From the NCBI GenBank assembly GCA_946183095.1, contig CAMHBE010000043.1, positions 1-10,452 on the forward strand: a DNA stretch of 10,452 nt, read 5' to 3'. The stretch is from an uncultured Clostridia bacterium. Its GTDB lineage: Bacteria; Bacillota; Clostridia; Oscillospirales; Ruminococcaceae. Below the pieces are notes generated by a model. The model was not told where the DNA came from. It searched no databases and saw nothing but the letters and a program-made list of their open reading frames with translations. The translations under genes were made by a program, and so were the position numbers. Below are positions 5,637-10,452 of this stretch, one piece after another; the stretch's first letter is position 1; the number at the start of each line of letters is the position of its first letter.

Positions 5637-8600
5637 AGAAAGGGAACAGCCTCACATACTGATAACCACCGACAGCGTCTGTGACCTGCCGCCGGAGCTT
5701 ATCAGGGAATATTCGGTCAGAGTCCTTCCCAACATTGTCAGGACACGGGACGGTCAGTTTCTTGACGGCGTGGAAATAAGCCCCGACGATCTTCTTGATT
5801 ATATGGAAACAACGGACGATGTTGTTATGTCGGACGCTGCTTCGGAAGAGGATTATCTGAGTTTTTTCAGAGAAAACATACGCGACAATACCGCGATACT
5901 TCACATAACAATGGGGCGGTATGCGAGCAAGGGCTACGATAATGCGGTAAAAGCGGCTGAAAGCGTACCCGGCGTATATGTTCTCGACTCTGGGCAGATC
6001 TCCAGCGGCCTCGGACTTGTCGTTCTCAGGGCGGCGGAGCTTGCAAGAGAAGAGCATAATATGCAGCAGCTCCGTGCGGAGGTCAGTGAGTACGCTTCAA
6101 GGGTATCATCGACATTCATAGTGCGCGAGCTTGAGTTTATGAACAGGAACGGCAGGCTCGGCAGCGGCATGCGCAAGCTGTGTGAAAGAATGCTGCTGCG
6201 TCCCATGCTTGTGATGAAGAAAAGCAGGATCGTAGTAGGCGGTATGGTGTACGGACTTCACGAAGCGTCGATGCGCTCCTATATACGCGGACAGCTGCAC
6301 GGCAGGAATGACATTGAGACCGACACGCTTTTCATAACCTATGCGGGACTCGATGACACCGAGCTTGGAAAAATAGCGGAGACAGTCCGGAAATACGCGA
6401 TATTCCGCAATGTTTATTATGTGAAAGCTTCCTCGGCTGTAGCCTGCAACTGCGGCAGGGGCTGCTTCGGTCTGCTCTTTGCGTACAGTCCGAAGGAAAA
6501 GAGCAGGACGGGAACAGAGCATATCCTTTCAAAGCGCTTCAATTATGCGCTGCTGGCGGTGTTCGCCGCTGCCATGAGTTTGGTGCTGGTATTCAACTTC
6601 CGGCTGTTCTACTCGATGATAAGCGGACAGGCAGACGCGATAGGACGCGCACAGCTCGAATCGGTATCGGGAGACCTTGAACAGACACTGTACGAGGCGG
6701 AGATACTCACGAGACAGATAGCGTCGGGACTGGAGCTGCTTTACAAGGAAAACGCTTCGGGAGACGAGATCGACGCCTATCTCAAAACTAACAAGGACTA
6801 CAATTCCGTCGGAAGCTGCACGAACGTATATGCCGCGGGCGAGGACTGGTACAGCATTCCGGATTTTGTGATGCCGGAGGATTTTGACCCTGTTCAGCGC
6901 GACTGGTACAAGGGCGCACGCAAAAAGGGAAGCGGCAGTATCTATTATACTGCCCCATATCTTGATCTTGCGTCGGGAGAAATGTGCTTCACGGTGTCGG
7001 AGCTGCTGTCTGACGGAACGACTGTAGTTGCGCTCGACTTCAACCTGACAGGCTTGCAGGAGAGCGTTTCAAAGATAAGTATTGCGGGCGGTGACGCACT
7101 TATTGTCAGCGGGAGCGGTCAGATAGTCGGTTATGCCGATGTTGCCGCGGTAGGTCAGCCTATTTCCGCAGCTCTGCCGCAGTACACCGCCGTATTCCAG
7201 AGAATACTTTCCTCCGGTGAGAGCTCACTTAATTTCCACACAAAAATAAGCGGTACCGACAGCGTTGTCTTCTACAACCGTACAGCGAATGAATGGTATC
7301 TGCTGTCCGTAGTCAGCCAGACCGCTCTCTACCGGAACAATATGACAGGTATCATTGCGAATACGGCGGTAAATCTCTGCCTTATTGCGGGAATGATACT
7401 GCTGTACATTTTCGGCATACGTTACAGGAGAAGGATAGAGCAGCGCCTTAAATATACCGAGAGCGCGGTCAGCGGCGCGGTTGCCAGAATAAGTGCGCCT
7501 ATGGAAGACATAGTGAAGCGCAGCGATTACCACCTTCTCCGGTCAAGCGACGAGCCGGAAGTCTATATGGAGCGTCTGCGTGAGTCCTCGCTCAAAATGA
7601 AATCCGCACTTGCCTCGCTTTATACGGTAGATACCGATGCCGGCAAAAAGGAGCAGGAGAGCGGCAGGATAATAAAAGACGTACATGCCGATTCAGACAT
7701 CTCCGACCGCACCAACAGGCATGCCTGCGCCGGTATCATAGCGCTGCTCGCGGTAACGATGATACTGTGCATCGCGATATCGACGGTACTTATGATAAAC
7801 TGGGGCAATACCCGTATGGAAAAGGAAACGGGAGATTACACATCAGAACTTGAGTCGTGGATAGTCGAGCAGAAAAGCGTACTGGATATGTTTGTGAGCT
7901 TTATTTCCGCCGAGCCGGAAATGCTCGGTGATTATGACAAATGCGTTGAATGGCTGAACGATATCACCGTGCAGTATGATGATATCTCGGTATCATACAT
8001 GACCGATCCCCGCGCGGAGCATACGGTTATTATGAACAACGGCTGGGAGCCCGATGATGACTGGCACGTTGAGGAAAGACAGTGGTACATAGATTCCATA
8101 GAGTCGGAAAAAGAGGACGGCTTCTCCGTATCCGCCCCGTATTATGACGAACAGATAGGAGCTTACTGCGTCACATTCAGTAAAAGAGTATATGACAAGA
8201 CCGGCAATTTCTTAGGTGTTTTCGGAATAGATTTCTTCCTTGACAAGCTTACCGGCATACTTGATTCGAGCTATACCGATGAGGGGTATGCGTTTCTTGC
8301 GGACGCGGACGGGCAGATCATAAATCACCCCGCTCCGGAGTATCAGATGTCGGAAAGCAACGTGGTAACACTTGAACAGGCGGGTTATCTTGATGCGGTG
8401 CTCGCCGGGGATACTGTCGTCATCAAAGACTATGACGGCGGCTACAAAGCCTTTTATGCAGTACCCGACCCTACCTCCGGCTTCACTATTGTCTGCGTGA
8501 AAAACTGGAATGTGATATACGGCAGTCTTGTAAGCTACATTATTGTCTTCATAGTGATATTCGGTGCGGGTATAGCGATAACAGGCTCACTGCTCCATAT

Positions 8601-10293
8601 AATGATCGTATGGCAGAAGCGGGTGCGGAAAACTCTCGAAAATTCCGCCGCGGAAGCCGAAAAAGCAGGTCAGGCAAAATCGCAGTTCCTGGCGCAGATG
8701 TCGCATGAGATACGCACCCCGATAAACGCGGTTCTCGGTATGAATGAAATGATAATGCGCGAGAGCAGCAGCGATGACATCAAGGAATATTCCGAGAACA
8801 TACAGAATGCCGGACGCACACTGCTTACGCTCATAAACAGCATTCTTGACTTTTCAAAGATAGAGGACGGCAAAATGGAGATAGTGCCTGTCAGCTACGA
8901 TACAGCATCAATGATAAATGATCTTGTCAATATGGTGCTTGAAAGAGCCGAACAGAAAAATCTTGAATTTAAGACAGAGATCGACAGGAAGCTGCCCAAA
9001 ACTCTTTACGGCGATGATGTGCGCATAAGACAGATAATCACCAATATACTCACAAACGCGGTCAAATACACTCCCAAGGGCAGTGTCACCCTGCGTATGC
9101 TTATTGCGGACAGAAACGGAGACAGGATAACGCTGCGTACCGAGGTGCAGGACACCGGTATCGGTATCCGCCCCGAGGACAGAGATGCGCTTTTCGAGTC
9201 GTTCAGAAGGCTTGACAGCGAGAAAAACCGTGCGATAGAGGGTACCGGTCTCGGCATCTCCATCGTTCAGAAGCTTCTCGTCATGATGGGAAGCGAGCTT
9301 CAGCTTGACAGCGTTTACGGCGAGGGCTCACGGTTCTGGTTCGATATAGTGCAGGAGGTCGTTGACGACGAGCCTATCGGTGACTATGAGGAGCGTCTGC
9401 GCCTGTCCCGTCACAATGAAAACAGCCGGGAGTATATCTACGCTCCCGATGCGAGAGTTCTGGTCGTAGATGACAACATGATGAATCTTAAAGTTGCGAA
9501 AGGACTTCTCAAACGCACAGGCATAAAGGTCGATATCGTTGCCGGCGGCAGCGACGCTTTAAAGGCGGTTACGCAGAACAGGTATGACATTATCTTCCTT
9601 GACCACATGATGCCAGGTATGGACGGTCTTGAAACGCGGAAGAATATGGAAACTGCAGGTCTGCTGGGCGAGAACACTGCGGTGATAATGATGACCGCCA
9701 ATGCCATAGTCGGCGCGAAGGAGGAATACCTTTCGGCAGGCTTCGACGATTATCTCTCGAAGCCGATAGAAGTCAGAAGTCTTGAAATGATACTGAAAAA
9801 GTATCTGCCCGCCGAAAAAATCGGATATAAGACCGCTGACATCAGGACCGGCGGGACTTCTGCGGATCCCGTTCCTGCTGCCGCGGCAGATGATACAGCC
9901 GCGGCACAGACGGCTCACGTCGGTCCGGTGCAGGAAAACACGCAGGACGAAGAGACAAATGATGTGATAGATAAAAATGTCGGGCTGGAGTATTGCATGA
10001 ATGAAGAGGACTTCTACCGTGAAATGCTTGACACCTATATCAAGGAAAAAACGGAAAAGACAGCACAGCTTGAATCGGCATTGAAAAACGGTGATCTGAA
10101 ACGATATACCGTGCTGATACATGGACTTAAAAGCACATCAAAGATGATAGGCGCGGTCAGATTCTCCGAACTTGCTTACGAGCTTGAGTGTGCGGGAAAA
10201 GAAGGGAGACTCGATGATATAAAGAAAAAGCATGATGATGCAATGGAAGTTTATGAGCGTGTTATAAGGAAAGCCGGATCAATGATATCGTGA
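5629..10293 (+). CDS. DegV-dCache-dCache-hybrid histidine kinase-REC-HPt fusion protein
   Basis: The ATG overlaps the end of the previous gene and has GGGAGGA 5 nt upstream. The 1554-aa protein begins with a DegV-family domain (about 9-290): ITTDSVCDLPPEL, D-G-V-E-I-S, FMNRNGRLGSG (170-180) and LLRPML, as in fatty-acid-binding DegV/FakB folds. TM1 (306-327) and TM2 (575-597) enclose a dCache-like sensor with R424-x-W426-Y427, Y444-x-D446 and D470. Cytoplasmic residues 598-697 resemble a DHp lacking its histidine. TM3 (699-722) and TM4 (968-995) enclose a second dCache with R817-x-W819-Y820, Y838-x-D840 and D868. Then follow HisKA (H1026 in SHEIRTP), HATPase (N1143, D1175-T-G-I-G, G-T-G-L-G from 1205), REC (D1325), an Ala/Asp/Thr-rich linker and HPt (H1498 in IHGLKST). 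Both sensors face outside and DegV inside. The HPt suggests phosphate hand-over to another protein, most simply the receivers of the gene at 1215-3575. The ligands are unknown. Confidence 0.92.
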   Translation: MSEEREQPHILITTDSVCDLPPELIREYSVRVLPNIVRTRDGQFLDGVEISPDDLLDYMETTDDVVMSDAASEEDYLSFFRENIRDNTAILHITMGRYASKGYDNAVKAAESVPGVYVLDSGQISSGLGLVVLRAAELAREEHNMQQLRAEVSEYASRVSSTFIVRELEFMNRNGRLGSGMRKLCERMLLRPMLVMKKSRIVVGGMVYGLHEASMRSYIRGQLHGRNDIETDTLFITYAGLDDTELGKIAETVRKYAIFRNVYYVKASSAVACNCGRGCFGLLFAYSPKEKSRTGTEHILSKRFNYALLAVFAAAMSLVLVFNFRLFYSMISGQADAIGRAQLESVSGDLEQTLYEAEILTRQIASGLELLYKENASGDEIDAYLKTNKDYNSVGSCTNVYAAGEDWYSIPDFVMPEDFDPVQRDWYKGARKKGSGSIYYTAPYLDLASGEMCFTVSELLSDGTTVVALDFNLTGLQESVSKISIAGGDALIVSGSGQIVGYADVAAVGQPISAALPQYTAVFQRILSSGESSLNFHTKISGTDSVVFYNRTANEWYLLSVVSQTALYRNNMTGIIANTAVNLCLIAGMILLYIFGIRYRRRIEQRLKYTESAVSGAVARISAPMEDIVKRSDYHLLRSSDEPEVYMERLRESSLKMKSALASLYTVDTDAGKKEQESGRIIKDVHADSDISDRTNRHACAGIIALLAVTMILCIAISTVLMINWGNTRMEKETGDYTSELESWIVEQKSVLDMFVSFISAEPEMLGDYDKCVEWLNDITVQYDDISVSYMTDPRAEHTVIMNNGWEPDDDWHVEERQWYIDSIESEKEDGFSVSAPYYDEQIGAYCVTFSKRVYDKTGNFLGVFGIDFFLDKLTGILDSSYTDEGYAFLADADGQIINHPAPEYQMSESNVVTLEQAGYLDAVLAGDTVVIKDYDGGYKAFYAVPDPTSGFTIVCVKNWNVIYGSLVSYIIVFIVIFGAGIAITGSLLHIMIVWQKRVRKTLENSAAEAEKAGQAKSQFLAQMSHEIRTPINAVLGMNEMIMRESSSDDIKEYSENIQNAGRTLLTLINSILDFSKIEDGKMEIVPVSYDTASMINDLVNMVLERAEQKNLEFKTEIDRKLPKTLYGDDVRIRQIITNILTNAVKYTPKGSVTLRMLIADRNGDRITLRTEVQDTGIGIRPEDRDALFESFRRLDSEKNRAIEGTGLGISIVQKLLVMMGSELQLDSVYGEGSRFWFDIVQEVVDDEPIGDYEERLRLSRHNENSREYIYAPDARVLVVDDNMMNLKVAKGLLKRTGIKVDIVAGGSDALKAVTQNRYDIIFLDHMMPGMDGLETRKNMETAGLLGENTAVIMMTANAIVGAKEEYLSAGFDDYLSKPIEVRSLEMILKKYLPAEKIGYKTADIRTGGTSADPVPAAAADDTAAAQTAHVGPVQENTQDEETNDVIDKNVGLEYCMNEEDFYREMLDTYIKEKTEKTAQLESALKNGDLKRYTVLIHGLKSTSKMIGAVRFSELAYELECAGKEGRLDDIKKKHDDAMEVYERVIRKAGSMIS

Positions 10294-10396
10294 CAAAAAG
10301 AACTCCCCAGCAGGTCAGTATCCCGAAAAACACCGATCGCTCCGTCATCATGGCACCGCATAAAGATTCCGCCGCTGATACCGTAAAATGATACTT
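10294..10396. other. Non-coding stretch after the operon
   Basis: No start codon with a ribosome site and no hairpin followed by a T-run is seen here, so the operon's terminator is either beyond the window or not of the intrinsic type. A frame open from 10286 to the TGA at 10388 has no start of its own. Confidence 0.4.
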
Positions 10397-10449
10397 GCTT
10401 TAGGGCACCTCTAAAAACCTCTTGCCGCCCATTCGCACCGCCCTAAAGC
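10397..10449. repeat. Perfect 10-bp inverted repeat around a 33-nt core
   Basis: GCTTTAGGGC (10397-10406) and GCCCTAAAGC (10440-10449) are exact reverse complements separated by 33 nt. The core contains the short direct repeat ACCTC-TAAAA-ACCTC. It could be a structured RNA end, a transcription terminator without a T-run, or the edge of a small repeat or insertion element cut by the window. The sequence shows the symmetry only; its nature is open. Confidence 0.5.
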
Positions 10450-10452
10450 CGT

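Noticed and set aside
5539..6057. Minus-strand open frame across the junction of the second and third signalling genes
   Set aside because: It covers the REC C-terminus of one gene and the DegV start of the next, both well supported on the plus strand. It has no domain signature of its own.
10286..10390. Short open frame after the operon, ending in TGA at 10388
   Set aside because: It has no start codon with a ribosome site and no known motif, and the opposite strand is equally open, so it is probably chance.

Overview
The window looks like chromosomal DNA from a Gram-positive anaerobe of the Clostridia, perhaps Ruminococcus or a relative in the Oscillospiraceae. The basis is moderate GC, heavy use of ATA (Ile), strong AGGAG-type ribosome binding sites, canonical TTGACA/TATAAT promoters and large signalling proteins. 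The lineage is an inference from style; no marker gene is present.

Left edge (1-472): the first 42 codons of an ABC-transporter permease (nitrate/sulfonate/taurine type) run leftward out of the window. They diverge from a TetR-family regulator (473-1120, +). The gap holds a clear sigma-A-type promoter for each direction. A near-perfect palindrome covers the -10 box of the tetR promoter and is a candidate autoregulatory operator.

Centre and right (1215-10293, +): three very large, tightly packed signalling genes fill about 9 kb. (1) A 786-aa REC-GGDEF-(degenerate GGDEF)-REC-HD-GYP protein has intact motifs both for making and for breaking c-di-GMP. (2) A 685-aa six-helix membrane hybrid histidine kinase (HisKA-HATPase-degenerate REC-REC) starts 3 nt after gene 1 ends. 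(3) A 1554-aa protein overlaps gene 2 by 8 nt. It starts with a cytoplasmic DegV (fatty-acid-binding family) domain, followed by two successive membrane-flanked dCache-like extracellular sensors with a histidine-less DHp-like linker between them, then HisKA-HATPase-REC-HPt.

Together they look like a self-contained phosphorelay. Two sensor kinases could pass phosphate via their own REC domains and the single HPt to the two REC domains of the c-di-GMP enzyme. Inputs would be extracellular (two dCache domains with an R-x-W-Y...Y-x-D...D amino-acid-type signature) and possibly intracellular (DegV, a lipid/acyl-binding fold). The DegV-to-kinase fusion is the most unusual item in the window. A repeated theme is that each of the three proteins carries a functional domain plus a decayed copy of a signalling domain: GGDEF, REC and DHp respectively.

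Right edge (10294-10452): no gene is seen and no canonical terminator. A perfect 10-bp inverted repeat enclosing 33 nt lies at the very end and may be the edge of a repeat element or a structured RNA.
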